54,924 nucleotides of DNA, from positions 1-54,924 of the forward strand of contig NZ_KB899430.1 in NCBI RefSeq assembly GCF_000378205.1. The letters run 5' to 3'. Shown piece by piece: positions 34,818-42,752 of this stretch (its first letter is position 1; the number at the start of each line of letters is the position of its first letter). Under the pieces are notes generated by a model. The model worked only from the letters and a program-made list of their open reading frames with translations, had not been told where the DNA came from and did no database searches. The DNA comes from Sediminispirochaeta bajacaliforniensis DSM 16054. Lineage in GTDB: Bacteria > Spirochaetota > Spirochaetia > DSM-16054 > Sediminispirochaetaceae. The position numbers were made by a program, and so were the translations under genes.

Positions 34818-34826
34818 TCCGGTCGC
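34805..34826 (+). terminator. Possible weak terminator at the end of gcvPB
   Basis: GCGGCCGGA, ATAA and TCCGGTCGC form a 9-bp stem with one G-T pair, starting inside the last gcvPB codons. The following sequence (TGTCTTCAT) is only moderately T-rich. Confidence 0.4.
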
Positions 34827-34876
34827 TGTCTTCATGTATAGTAGTATCATCTTGTCCTCCTTACAAAAAGAGTCGC

Positions 34877-34905
34877 TTGCTCAAAGAGGGCTGAGTGTAT
34901 ACAAT
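34877..34905 (+). promoter_or_regulatory. Promoter of the DHODH-like gene
   Basis: TTGCTC (34877-34882), a 17-nt spacer and TACAAT (34900-34905), 50 nt before the ATG at 34956. Confidence 0.5.
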
Positions 34906-34955
34906 GATCGACGCGTCAAATACGTTAAAAAACATGAGTGAGCGAGGAGGAATAC

Positions 34956-35939
34956 ATGGCTGATCTTTCGACCACCTATATGAATATCCCGATGAAAAAT
35001 CCCATAATGGTTTCCAGTTCTCCCTTGACCGCCAATCTGCGTGGGTTGGAGAAATGCGAGGCAGCAGGTGCAGGGGCTGTTGTGCTGAAGAGTCTCTTTG
35101 AAGAACAGATCTCCCATGATGCTTCAAGGATGATTGGTGGTCTCGATTTTGATGCCCACGCCGATGCATATGATTTCTTGCGAGATAGCAGCAGAGACTA
35201 TTACTTAAATGAATACCTCGATTTGGTGGAAAAAGCGAAAGAGAAGCTTTCCATACCGGTTATTGCCAGTGTCAACTGTGTTTCCGCCGGAAACTGGACG
35301 GAATATGCCCAGCGTTTTGAGGCAGTCGGAGCCGATGCCCTTGAACTTAATATCTTTATCATCCCCTCCGATGCGGGAACCGACGGTAGCGAAATTGAGA
35401 AGGAATATTTCTCGATTCTTAAAAAGGTGAAAAAACAGGTTTCGATTCCTCTTTCGGTCAAGCTCGGTCCCCATTTCAGCGGCATGGCAAAGACTATCTC
35501 AGAACTTTCCAAGGAAGGAGCATCCGGTATAACCCTCTTTAATCGATTCTACCGCCCCGATCTTGACATCGAGAAGCTGAAGCTTTCTGCGGGCCCTGTT
35601 TTGAGCGTTCCCGAAGAGATGGGTATGGTACTTCAATGGATCGCCCTCATGAGTGGTGAGGTCGAAAGCGATCTTTCGGCCTCTACGGGAATCTACGATG
35701 GAGCCGCAGCTGTCAAACAGCTTTTGGCCGGTGCAAAAACCGTCCAGCTCTGTTCCTCGCTGATCAAAAACGGAACCGGAACTATTACGGAAATTCTCGA
35801 TTTTCTTAGCGACTGGATGGAGCGTAAGGGATTTGGGACCATTGCCGATTTCAACGGTATGCTTTGTCAGGAACGAAGTAATCGTCCGGAAGCCTACGAG
35901 CGGAGTCAATATATAAAAGCGCTGGTGGGCATCGCTTGA
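34956..35939 (+). CDS. Dihydroorotate dehydrogenase-like FMN protein
   Basis: A 327-residue TIM-barrel flavoprotein. The ATG at 34956 follows GAGGAGG. Family features are the N-terminal MADLSTTYMNIPMKNPIMVSSSPLT, the catalytic-region IPVIASVNCVSAGNW, DALELNIFI, SIPLSVKLGPH, and the FMN phosphate loop STGIYDGAAAVKQLLAGAKTVQLCS. It lacks the PreA/PyrD ferredoxin extension. In this branch of unassigned bacterial homologues the true substrate is uncertain; no other pyrimidine genes are nearby, so a role in UMP synthesis should not be assumed. Confidence 0.85.
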   Translation: MADLSTTYMNIPMKNPIMVSSSPLTANLRGLEKCEAAGAGAVVLKSLFEEQISHDASRMIGGLDFDAHADAYDFLRDSSRDYYLNEYLDLVEKAKEKLSIPVIASVNCVSAGNWTEYAQRFEAVGADALELNIFIIPSDAGTDGSEIEKEYFSILKKVKKQVSIPLSVKLGPHFSGMAKTISELSKEGASGITLFNRFYRPDLDIEKLKLSAGPVLSVPEEMGMVLQWIALMSGEVESDLSASTGIYDGAAAVKQLLAGAKTVQLCSSLIKNGTGTITEILDFLSDWMERKGFGTIADFNGMLCQERSNRPEAYERSQYIKALVGIA

Positions 35940-35952
35940 ATCCTACAGACAG

Positions 35953-36522
35953 ATGAATGGCTTGCGGCGTGTTGCAGTCTTCTCCGGCTCCAGCGGAGGA
36001 AATAGGCCTATCTATATGCAGTGGGCTGAAAAGCTGGGGTATGCCGTCGCCGAACGGGGACTGGCCCTTGTCTATGGGGGAAGCAGTGTTGGACTGATGG
36101 GCCAGGTTGCAAGGGCCGCTCTCTCACGTTCTGCCGAGGTTATCGGTGTAATTCCCGAAGCAATACACCGTCATGTTGCCCCTCAGCCGGGGGTTCGCCT
36201 CGAAGTGGTGGCGGATATGCATGTTCGTAAGGCAAGGATGTATGCCCTTGCCGATGCTTTTATCGCTCTTCCCGGGGGGATTGGTACCTGGGAGGAGATT
36301 CTTGAGGTATTTACCTGGCTGCAACTGGGCTATCATCAAAAACCGGTAGCGCTTTTGAATATCTGCGGCTTTTATGACCCGCTTTTGGCAATGCTCGACC
36401 ATGCGGTAAGCGAAGGGTTTCTGAAAGAAGCACATCGTAGGCAACTTATTGTTTCCCAAAGTTGTAATGAAGTTTTTTCTCTTCTTGAAGATTTCCGCCC
36501 CTCCGAGGTGCAAAAATGGTGA
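35953..36522 (+). CDS. LOG-family protein (nucleoside 5'-monophosphate phosphoribohydrolase)
   Basis: A 189-residue Rossmann-like protein with VAVFSGSSGGNRPIY at the N terminus, LVYGGSSVGLMGQVARAA, and the diagnostic LPGGIGTWEEILEVFTWLQLG (PGGxGTxxE). Characterised LOG proteins remove ribose 5'-phosphate from cytokinin nucleotides or AMP. In bacteria without cytokinins they act as nucleotide salvage or housekeeping hydrolases. The start lies 13 nt after the preceding stop, with no clear ribosome site. Its 3' end is 55 nt before the next small gene. Confidence 0.92.
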   Translation: MNGLRRVAVFSGSSGGNRPIYMQWAEKLGYAVAERGLALVYGGSSVGLMGQVARAALSRSAEVIGVIPEAIHRHVAPQPGVRLEVVADMHVRKARMYALADAFIALPGGIGTWEEILEVFTWLQLGYHQKPVALLNICGFYDPLLAMLDHAVSEGFLKEAHRRQLIVSQSCNEVFSLLEDFRPSEVQKW

Positions 36523-36577
36523 TGAAAAATTTGCTTTTTTAGGGAAAATTCATACCATCAATTGCAGCGGAGGAGTT

Positions 36578-36910
36578 ATGGACAATATGCGTGAGACGGG
36601 TGTCTTGAAGGTCTTGGCCGATTTTAATATTTCGGAACAACACATTGTAATCAACCCGAACGATGGTTTTGATATTGGCCTCATGATGACGGAAGCACCT
36701 GTTAGTCTCTTTCTCGGCGATTCGATCGATATGCTCCATAATGGATCGGCAGTAGCAATTGAAGGAATCGTAGTCCAAAAAAATGAGTGTAGGCTCGGTA
36801 CCGTTGAGTTGAGTAGCAGATCTCTCGAACGTATCGGCTCGCCAGGCTCTGTCAGGCTGCATCTTCTGCCCTCGAGTCCACGGCCCAGACTTCTCATTTC
36901 CCCGGCATGA
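36578..36910 (+). CDS. Small protein of unknown function
   Basis: A 110-residue protein. The ATG at 36578 follows GGAGGAG with good spacing, which is strong evidence that it is translated. No signal peptide or membrane helix is seen. The sequence has an N-terminal helical part (RETGVLKVLADFN) and then beta-like segments (HIVINPND, GLMMTEAPVSLFLGDSI, VAIEGIVVQKNECRLGTVEL, SVRLHLLPS). I recognise no family. The last 17 nt overlap the 3' end of the convergent ParB-like gene. Confidence 0.65.
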   Translation: MDNMRETGVLKVLADFNISEQHIVINPNDGFDIGLMMTEAPVSLFLGDSIDMLHNGSAVAIEGIVVQKNECRLGTVELSSRSLERIGSPGSVRLHLLPSSPRPRLLISPA

Positions 36911-37733
36911 AAAGAGAGAAGCGGGGCTTTCTCCTTTGTCTTCTTGCCGTTTCGATAAAAACCCGTTTTGCCAAATCTTTATCATCCGCTTCCCGCAGAA
37001 ACCCGTGAAACAGCAAAAAAATGTCGGCACAAGTTCGGCCAGGAAAGGCCTTACAGATATCTTTCTCCCGCATAAGTCGAATTGCCGGAAGGAAGAGTTC
37101 CTCATACCACCTCTCTGCACTCAACCCCGATTCCGCAATGGCCCTGTACAGTTTTTCATAACCCAATAGAAATGTCGTCTCAAAAATGTCGTTGTTTTGT
37201 GTTGAAAACCCGGTTTCTTTGGAAAAACTCTTTTGCTGTACCACTCTGATACGCTCTTCGATTTCCTTCAGGTTGTTCGCACCTTCCAGCGAACCGGGAA
37301 AATCCACGGAGTAGACCTCTGCTTCAACCGATGGGATGCCCTCGGCCACAGCCACCGACACACGGTGGTTACCGTCTCTGACGAAATAATATCCACCGAT
37401 TTCGTACAATTGAACGGGAGGCAGGGGCCGATACTCCTCCATTGCCTGATGAATTCGAATCCATCTCGATTTCAAGCTCGTGGATTTCGGACGAAATCTG
37501 CGGGAAAACTGGTAGGCCCGGCCCTCCGAACCGATAATCTTTTTAACAGGGACCATCATTCTCCCGATGGCTCGTTGGGAGGAAAAGCCGAGCATCGATG
37601 TTACTGGATCCATGGGAATCAGGTGACTTGTTCCAAAACGAAACAGATCGATAAGTTGGCCGAAAAAGCCCTTTCGCAGCGCTTTTTCAAATTCCCGAAC
37701 AGAGATAATATTTGTAAGAAGTCTATGTTCCAT
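36894..37733 (-). CDS. ParB-like nuclease-domain protein
   Basis: A 279-residue protein. The central segment PPVQLYEIGGYYFVRDGNHRVSVAVAEGIPSVEAEVYSV fits the ParB/sulfiredoxin-like fold, with the GxxxxxDGNHR motif near residue 118. The N-terminal 100 residues are basic and helical, and the C-terminal part is helical (LLGYEKLYRAIAESGLSAERWYEELF). It has no HTH of chromosome-partitioning ParB, so a segregation role is unlikely. Newer work on ParB folds shows CTP or nucleotide use, not tested here. It is the last gene of the DUF434/oxidoreductase operon, starting 6 nt after the oxidoreductase stop behind GAAAGGG. Confidence 0.75.
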   Translation of the reverse strand: MEHRLLTNIISVREFEKALRKGFFGQLIDLFRFGTSHLIPMDPVTSMLGFSSQRAIGRMMVPVKKIIGSEGRAYQFSRRFRPKSTSLKSRWIRIHQAMEEYRPLPPVQLYEIGGYYFVRDGNHRVSVAVAEGIPSVEAEVYSVDFPGSLEGANNLKEIEERIRVVQQKSFSKETGFSTQNNDIFETTFLLGYEKLYRAIAESGLSAERWYEELFLPAIRLMREKDICKAFPGRTCADIFLLFHGFLREADDKDLAKRVFIETARRQRRKPRFSLFMPGK

Positions 37734-37739
37734 GCCCTT

Positions 37740-38732
37740 TCAAATCCTGTATATGGCCCGCAAAACAGCCCATCCGTCTTCGGCAGAGGAGGGTGATGGC
37801 ATTCCGTTTTGGTCCACCATGGCTGCGGCAGTAGCTGCCATAGTGGAAAAATAGCCGGTCTTTCGAAAACGGGGAGTGATGTCGGGCATCAAAGAGTGAA
37901 AACCGGAGTAAAACGGGCTCTCCACGCTTTTAAAAAAGCGAAGGAGCCCGTTTCCAATCTCAATCTTCCCCCTTTCAAAATTGAGGTCAAGACGAAATAC
38001 AAGATGGTCTCGTTCTCCACCGATATCGAGAGAGACAGCGACAGCGCCTGCACACCCACATAGCTGAAGCGTACCTTTGTTGCTTTTAGGATTGCCCAAC
38101 CGTCGTTTTGGTATGAAATGGGCATCACAGAGGAAATTAACGGCATCGATCATGTGGGTTCCGTCGTGGATAAGCACGGCCTTGTGTGGCGCACTCCGAC
38201 CGAAATAGAGCGTGCCGTGTATGGAAAGCAAGTTTCCATATAGCTTCTGATCGATTGCATCTTTTACTACACGGTAGTCGGCGGAAAATCTCCTCTCGTG
38301 ATTTACAATGATTCTACTTTTCGATCGTCGCGCCAACGAACGAATTGTTGAGGCCTGATGTAATGTCCATGCGATGGGCTTTTCACAAACAACAACGGGA
38401 ACACCTGCCGAAAGAGCAAGCCGGACAAGTGCCAGATGGGTATCAGGCGGAGTCGCAATGGTAAGAAGATCAGGCCGGAGTTTCTCCAGCATGGCTTCGG
38501 CATCTGAAAAAAGTAACGGAGCAGGATCAAGCTCTTTCCACTGTCTGGAGAATAGCTCTCGCGCCTCACGATTTGTATCGCAAGCACCTGCCAAACAGAC
38601 CCCCTTCGTTGCAACGATGGCACCTGCATGGGTACACGGCTTTTCTCTTTGCTCATCCATCTCAAGGCTGCTACCGATTCGGCCAAGGCCGACCAGCGCC
38701 CATTGTTTTGTCTCTTTCATGGCTTCATCCAT
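37740..38732 (-). CDS. Gfo/Idh/MocA-family oxidoreductase
   Basis: A 330-residue NAD(P)-dependent oxidoreductase. The Rossmann start is ALVGLGRIGSSLEMDE; LLTIATPPDTHLALVRLALSAGVPVVVCEKPIA contains the EKP catalytic-lysine motif. The C-terminal sheet is less conserved. The ATG at 38732 overlaps the stop of the upstream DUF434 gene; an ATG at 38720 (MKETKQWALVG) with GGATG before it is equally possible. Most members act on sugars or inositols; the substrate here is unknown, and the DUF434 and ParB-like partners are unusual company. Confidence 0.82.
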   Translation of the reverse strand: MDEAMKETKQWALVGLGRIGSSLEMDEQREKPCTHAGAIVATKGVCLAGACDTNREARELFSRQWKELDPAPLLFSDAEAMLEKLRPDLLTIATPPDTHLALVRLALSAGVPVVVCEKPIAWTLHQASTIRSLARRSKSRIIVNHERRFSADYRVVKDAIDQKLYGNLLSIHGTLYFGRSAPHKAVLIHDGTHMIDAVNFLCDAHFIPKRRLGNPKSNKGTLQLCGCAGAVAVSLDIGGERDHLVFRLDLNFERGKIEIGNGLLRFFKSVESPFYSGFHSLMPDITPRFRKTGYFSTMAATAAAMVDQNGMPSPSSAEDGWAVLRAIYRI

Positions 38733-39399
38733 TAAGCAACGCTCTGATATCCGGAAACGTCGATTTATACCGGCAGCCCAAAAGCCACATAGCAAGATCA
38801 AAGGTAGGTGACACGGCTTTCATAACAAGCGCCGAATCAGAACTTGCTATGCCATCCCCCACAAAGTCCCGAACGATTGGGTCTGCAGAGGGAAAAAAAT
38901 CAACCGTTGCCTGCACTCCGGAAATCGAAAGCGCATTTCGTAATGCTTGTGCCAAGTTTCCGCTACCAGAGACAGGCCTGTCAAGACATATCAACAGATA
39001 CTCCGGATCAAGTTCGGCGATCCCCTGAATAAAGAGGGAGATAGAGTGTTCCATATATGTAGTGCTTCGACTCCTGCCGAAAGCAGCCCCGGCATCACGA
39101 AGCAAACCGTCGCTGGCGATAAACAGGGGAAGCCCTCGATGATAATTTACCAGGGTAAGCAAGACATTATGGCCGTCTACGGCAAGTCGCGAACGCTTCT
39201 CAACAGAGTACACAAGCTTTGAAGCTATCAAATTCGATACGGAACGGCTCAATACCCCCCGAAAGAGAATCATCCGCTCTGCTTTCGCCAATCTATAACG
39301 ATCTCCAACCAGTTTTAAAGTAGCTTTCGTAGGATATCCCTTATCCAAAAGCCCTCGGTAATCGACGACCGCATCGGCAAAGGCTTTGCTAAACTCCAT
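38725..39399 (-). CDS. DUF434-domain protein
   Basis: A 224-residue protein with an N-terminal DUF434 domain (AVVDYRGLLDKGYPTKATLKLVGDRY, then RLAKAERMILFRGV) and a C-terminal part starting LAVDGHNVLLTLVNY with conserved Asp (DGHNVL, LLICLDRPVSGSG), like the domain often attached to DUF434. The acidic positions would suit a metal-dependent nuclease-like fold, but this is speculation. The start at 39399 is chosen because a good promoter ends 7 nt upstream (-10 TATGAT at 39412-39407), which would make the transcript leaderless; in-frame ATG and GTG codons upstream would lie before the transcript start. First gene of a three-gene operon. Confidence 0.75.
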   Translation of the reverse strand: MEFSKAFADAVVDYRGLLDKGYPTKATLKLVGDRYRLAKAERMILFRGVLSRSVSNLIASKLVYSVEKRSRLAVDGHNVLLTLVNYHRGLPLFIASDGLLRDAGAAFGRSRSTTYMEHSISLFIQGIAELDPEYLLICLDRPVSGSGNLAQALRNALSISGVQATVDFFPSADPIVRDFVGDGIASSDSALVMKAVSPTFDLAMWLLGCRYKSTFPDIRALLNG

Positions 39400-39406
39400 A
39401 ACGAAT

Positions 39407-39435
39407 ATCATAGCTCGTATCACAATCCAGCTCAA
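39407..39435 (-). promoter_or_regulatory. Promoter of the DUF434 operon (leaderless)
   Basis: On the minus strand TTGAGC (39435-39430), a 17-nt spacer and TATGAT (39412-39407), then 7 nt to the ATG at 39399. No ribosome site precedes that ATG. Confidence 0.6.
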
Positions 39436-39447
39436 TGCGCTTGAGCT
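39429..39447. promoter_or_regulatory. Palindrome shared by two divergent promoters
   Basis: AGCTCAA, TGCGC and TTGAGCT form a perfect 7-bp inverted repeat. Its two arms are the -35 boxes (TTGAGC) of the divergent DUF434 and dnaJ-like promoters. A protein bound here would control both directions; the symmetry may alternatively just reflect twin promoters. Confidence 0.55.
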
Positions 39448-39469
39448 TTATCCTCGGCTGTACTACCAT
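39441..39469 (+). promoter_or_regulatory. Promoter of the dnaJ-like gene (leaderless)
   Basis: TTGAGC (39441-39446), a 17-nt spacer and TACCAT (39464-39469), then 6 nt to the ATG at 39476. The ATG has no ribosome site. Confidence 0.5.
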
Positions 39470-39475
39470 TGACAC

Positions 39476-40078
39476 ATGGCGGAAGAAGATATGATTCTTG
39501 AAAAGATCCGTGTCGTTTTATTCCGCTTTCCCGACGGTATCGACGAATTCCATCTGATGCAGGAACTGGGCTGGGAAGAACTGAGAAATAAGCTGGTTCC
39601 GGGTCTCTTCTGCAGTGAAGATCCCGATCGCATTCTTTTTTGCTCGCATTTCCTGCTTTTTCATCTTCTCTACCGGCTGAAAGAACGATTACGCAGTACA
39701 AAAAGCGGTTCTCTTACCGTTTTCTGTCTCGAAATTCGGCTTGTCCCTCAGCTATGCCGAACCACAGAGAACCAAGGGGCCCTTGAGAAAGCCGATCCGA
39801 TGGAAGCCTATTATCTCAATCTTCAAAACATGGAAACGGTCAGCGGCAGCGACGTTCGGAATATGCTGGAGGATTTTTTCAGGCGTTTTGCATCCTGGGA
39901 AAACAGAGATGTGGATTTAAAAATACTCGGACTTGACCACGGGGCCGGTAAGCAGGAAATCAAAGAGCAATATCATCGTCTAGTCATGAAACACCATCCC
40001 GACCGCGGCGGAAATGCGCAAAAATTCAGAGAAGTAGCCGAGGCAATGGAGCGTTTGGAAGTATCTTCCGAGTTATAA
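39476..40078 (+). CDS. DnaJ-domain protein with a DnaJ-related N-terminal domain
   Basis: A 200-residue protein. The C-terminal J domain (about 150-197) has the HPD motif in YHRLVMKHHPDRGGNAQKF and the helix IKEQYHRL, so it should stimulate an Hsp70. The N-terminal region (ILEKIRVVLFRFPDGIDEFHLMQELG, FCSHFLLFHLLYRLKERL) resembles the DnaJ-related N-terminal domain of small co-chaperones. There is no Gly/Phe or zinc-finger region, so it is not DnaJ itself. Divergent from DUF434 with a shared palindromic promoter region. Confidence 0.85.
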   Translation: MAEEDMILEKIRVVLFRFPDGIDEFHLMQELGWEELRNKLVPGLFCSEDPDRILFCSHFLLFHLLYRLKERLRSTKSGSLTVFCLEIRLVPQLCRTTENQGALEKADPMEAYYLNLQNMETVSGSDVRNMLEDFFRRFASWENRDVDLKILGLDHGAGKQEIKEQYHRLVMKHHPDRGGNAQKFREVAEAMERLEVSSEL

Positions 40079-40081
40079 TGC

Positions 40082-40110
40082 TTGACAGATAAGCAGATAG
40101 GTCATATACT
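40082..40110 (+). promoter_or_regulatory. Promoter of the ROK-ABC-GH20 operon
   Basis: A perfect TTGACA (40082-40087), a 17-nt spacer and TATACT (40105-40110), 41 nt before the ROK gene ATG. Confidence 0.75.
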
Positions 40111-40118
40111 TTTACGAG

Positions 40119-40140
40119 GTTGGTACAAAAACGAACTAAC
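40119..40140. promoter_or_regulatory. Candidate ROK operator
   Basis: GTTGGTAC, AAAAAC and GAACTAAC form an imperfect inverted repeat (6 of 8 positions) just downstream of the -10 hexamer, where a bound repressor would block initiation. Likely site for autoregulation by the adjacent ROK protein. Confidence 0.45.
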
Positions 40141-40151
40141 TGGATATAGCC

Positions 40152-41318
40152 ATGGGACAGCCCAAAAGAACAAGGATTATAAATACCTCTCGTGTGATTC
40201 GTACATTATGGATACACGGTGGCCTGAGTCGTGCGGCTCTCGCTCAGCGTTTGGGATTAACGAAATCCAGCATAAGCATCATTATTGACGAGCTTTTAAA
40301 AAACAAGGTCATCTGCGAAGGTCCCGAAATAGATCCTGGTCCTAAGGGTGGAAGGAAAGCCACAAAGTTATTCCTTAACAGTGACTGGCTTTATGTCGTA
40401 GGAATGGAAATCCGTTGTGATTCGGTGCTCCTGCTTGCTATCGACATAGAAGGAAGGGTCCTTTTTTCTCGTACTGTGAAACAAAAATTCTCTGCAAAAA
40501 ATTTTAGTTCGGATATACTTGCGCTCATAAAAGGCCTTAAACAGGAAGAAACACGACTTAACAGAACATTATTGGGGGTCGGTCTTGGATTTTCCGGTAT
40601 TATTGATGCAAGCAAGCAAATCATAGAACACTCCGTTTCCCTGGACTTTCATGCCCCTTTTGATTTCAACGGGGAGGTTGCCTCTCACTGTGACATACCC
40701 ATCATCATTGAAAATGATGCAAACTGTGGGGCCTGGGGAGAAGTGGTCTTCCGTAGAAAACACCAGTTAAAAAATTTCTTATTTCTTCTCATCGAATTCT
40801 GGAAATACTGCTCTTCTGAAGGTGATCTGCCACAGCCAACAATCGGATTAGGTTTTGGTTTCAACGGAAAGATATACCGAGGAACCTATAGCTCGGCTGG
40901 TGAATTTAAAAGCCTGCTGAATGATGATCCCGACAGCTCGGCCCAGATATGCTGGAAAAGAGGCTCGGACGTTATTCCTTTAACGAAAGATAAAATCGCA
41001 TTGCAAAAGTATATTCGGGAGCTTTGCCGCAACGTAGCCTTCTTAGTGAACACCCTTGATATTGGAAACCTCTTTATTGGCGGTGATATTGAAGAGTTTA
41101 AATCTTTTATTTCCACCATGCTGAATGAAGAGCTTCGGGCCAATACTCTTACCTCGGCATCTCCCCGTTGTGAAATCCAATTCTCGGCCTTAGGGCATCA
41201 GGCTGTGGCCTTTGGCGCAGCCGGGCTTATCCTCGATAGGGTGTTTATGAATCTGGAAGCCCTGGATGATCCCTTTGGCCGACCAAAGATACAACCGCTT
41301 TACTTTATGGAGGAATAG
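40152..41318 (+). CDS. ROK-family transcriptional regulator
   Basis: A 388-residue protein. The N-terminal MarR-like HTH (VIRTLWIHGGLSRAALAQRLGLTKSSISII) precedes a ROK sugar-kinase-like domain with a VGLGFSGIID loop and IIENDANCGAWGEVVFR. The usual ROK zinc site (GEIGH plus CGCGNxGC) is missing: the matching place reads AGEFKSLL and no cysteine cluster follows, a variation I recall from spirochaete ROK regulators. It likely represses the following transporter and GH20 genes until a sugar binds. First gene of the operon; a candidate operator lies upstream. Confidence 0.9.
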   Translation: MGQPKRTRIINTSRVIRTLWIHGGLSRAALAQRLGLTKSSISIIIDELLKNKVICEGPEIDPGPKGGRKATKLFLNSDWLYVVGMEIRCDSVLLLAIDIEGRVLFSRTVKQKFSAKNFSSDILALIKGLKQEETRLNRTLLGVGLGFSGIIDASKQIIEHSVSLDFHAPFDFNGEVASHCDIPIIIENDANCGAWGEVVFRRKHQLKNFLFLLIEFWKYCSSEGDLPQPTIGLGFGFNGKIYRGTYSSAGEFKSLLNDDPDSSAQICWKRGSDVIPLTKDKIALQKYIRELCRNVAFLVNTLDIGNLFIGGDIEEFKSFISTMLNEELRANTLTSASPRCEIQFSALGHQAVAFGAAGLILDRVFMNLEALDDPFGRPKIQPLYFMEE

Positions 41319-41322
41319 CAAT

Positions 41323-41339
41323 CTCTATCCCGGATAGAG
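41323..41339 (+). other. Intercistronic hairpin between the ROK and binding-protein genes
   Basis: CTCTATC, CCG and GATAGAG form a 7-bp perfect stem right after the ROK stop codon with no T tract. Such hairpins often protect the downstream message for the highly expressed binding protein, so it may set the expression ratio. Confidence 0.45.
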
Positions 41340-41372
41340 AAGAACGGGATAAAAATAAAAAGGAGGAAGGTC

Positions 41373-42692
41373 ATGAAAAAGAGAGAGATAGTACGACTAT
41401 TCGTACTATGCAGCTTTTGTGTTAGCACAGCTCTTCTCGTGGGGTGTAATAAAAAAGGAGAGGAGGCAACTACACAAGAATCGGGTACAATTACCTTGTC
41501 GGCTTATCATTATCTTGATCAAACCGATAAAACCACGGCCCCCAATTTCCAGGCACTGGTCGAGGCGTTTAATAAAAAGTATCCGAATATCAAAATAAAT
41601 TTTGAATTCGGATATGGTGAAGCCTATCACACAAAGCTACAAACCCTTGCAGCCTCAGGTCAGTTACCGGATATGATGGTTGTCTATCCGGGAAAACGAA
41701 CCGCCTATATCACTTCAGAAGGTCATGTTCAGGACCTTCGGCCCCGATTCTCCGGCCATGAAAGTGAATTTGCCTCAATTGCCTTGAAATCGCAAGGACC
41801 CAACGGGGAAATGTGGGAGATTCCCGAGGACATCAGCGTTACTTCAATCATGTATACAAACAATAAGCTGTTGAAAGAATTGGGACTCACCTTTCCAAAA
41901 ACTTTGGATGAACTGATTGCCCAGGGAGAAACTATCAGGCAGGCAGGGCTGATTCCCATTTCAATGGCAAATAAGGATGCCTGGCCTATGCAGTCCTGTC
42001 TTGCAAGTATGCTTGCGGAACGGACAGGCGGAATGGAATGGTTCGACAAGGCTGTAAAAGGCGACGGAGCCGGGTTCGATGATGATGTTTTTGTTCGCGC
42101 TTTGGAGATTATTAATTTCTTACATGAAAAAGAGATGTTTTCGCCCGGCATAAACCAGCTTGCCTACATGCAAGGGTTAGACGATTTTGTGAATGAGCGA
42201 GCCGTTTACTTCATCGACGGCGGATGGATGGTCAATAATATGGTCGGGGAACTTTCCGATGAACAGAAAGAATACATGTCTCTGGAGTCTTTCCCCGATA
42301 TTCCGAATCAGAAAGGGGAAAGCGGTTCGGCATCTGGAGTCGCTGGCACCGGATTCGGTATGAACTCGGACTTAAGCGGCGAAAAGGCCGAGGCGGCATG
42401 GAAGTGGATTTGGTTTTATTCCGGACCCGAGGGTTCCGCCATCAGACAGAGATTTGGAAGACTTCCAGCCTATAACCTGAAGGCTCCTGATGATGTCGAC
42501 CCCATGATAAAAAAACTCATCAACTATGTCGGTTCAATTCCTATGGGATATGTTCTTGATTCCGTCGTAGGTGCCGAGGGAATCGGTATATTTAATAATG
42601 ATCTTCAGGAAATGATGTTTGGATTGACCACACCAAAGGATGTTGCAAGCAAACTTGAGGAATGGGTAAACGAAAACGACAGATCCAACTAA
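41373..42692 (+). CDS. ABC transporter sugar-binding lipoprotein
   Basis: A 439-residue family 1 extracellular solute-binding protein. The N terminus is a lipoprotein signal with lipobox LLVGC (Cys 25). The mature part carries typical segments: FQALVEAFNKKYPNIKINFEF, LAASGQLPDMMVVYP and AWKWIWFYSGPEG near the C terminus. AAGGAGGAAGG precedes the ATG. With the two downstream permeases it should bring an oligosaccharide into the cell; the GH20 gene points to an N-acetylhexosamine-containing sugar such as chitobiose. Confidence 0.92.
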   Translation: MKKREIVRLFVLCSFCVSTALLVGCNKKGEEATTQESGTITLSAYHYLDQTDKTTAPNFQALVEAFNKKYPNIKINFEFGYGEAYHTKLQTLAASGQLPDMMVVYPGKRTAYITSEGHVQDLRPRFSGHESEFASIALKSQGPNGEMWEIPEDISVTSIMYTNNKLLKELGLTFPKTLDELIAQGETIRQAGLIPISMANKDAWPMQSCLASMLAERTGGMEWFDKAVKGDGAGFDDDVFVRALEIINFLHEKEMFSPGINQLAYMQGLDDFVNERAVYFIDGGWMVNNMVGELSDEQKEYMSLESFPDIPNQKGESGSASGVAGTGFGMNSDLSGEKAEAAWKWIWFYSGPEGSAIRQRFGRLPAYNLKAPDDVDPMIKKLINYVGSIPMGYVLDSVVGAEGIGIFNNDLQEMMFGLTTPKDVASKLEEWVNENDRSN

Positions 42693-42752
42693 CGCAATAC
42701 ATGCAGGTCGGGGGATTCTTCCCGGCCTGTGTTTTATCCAGGAACGATTATA

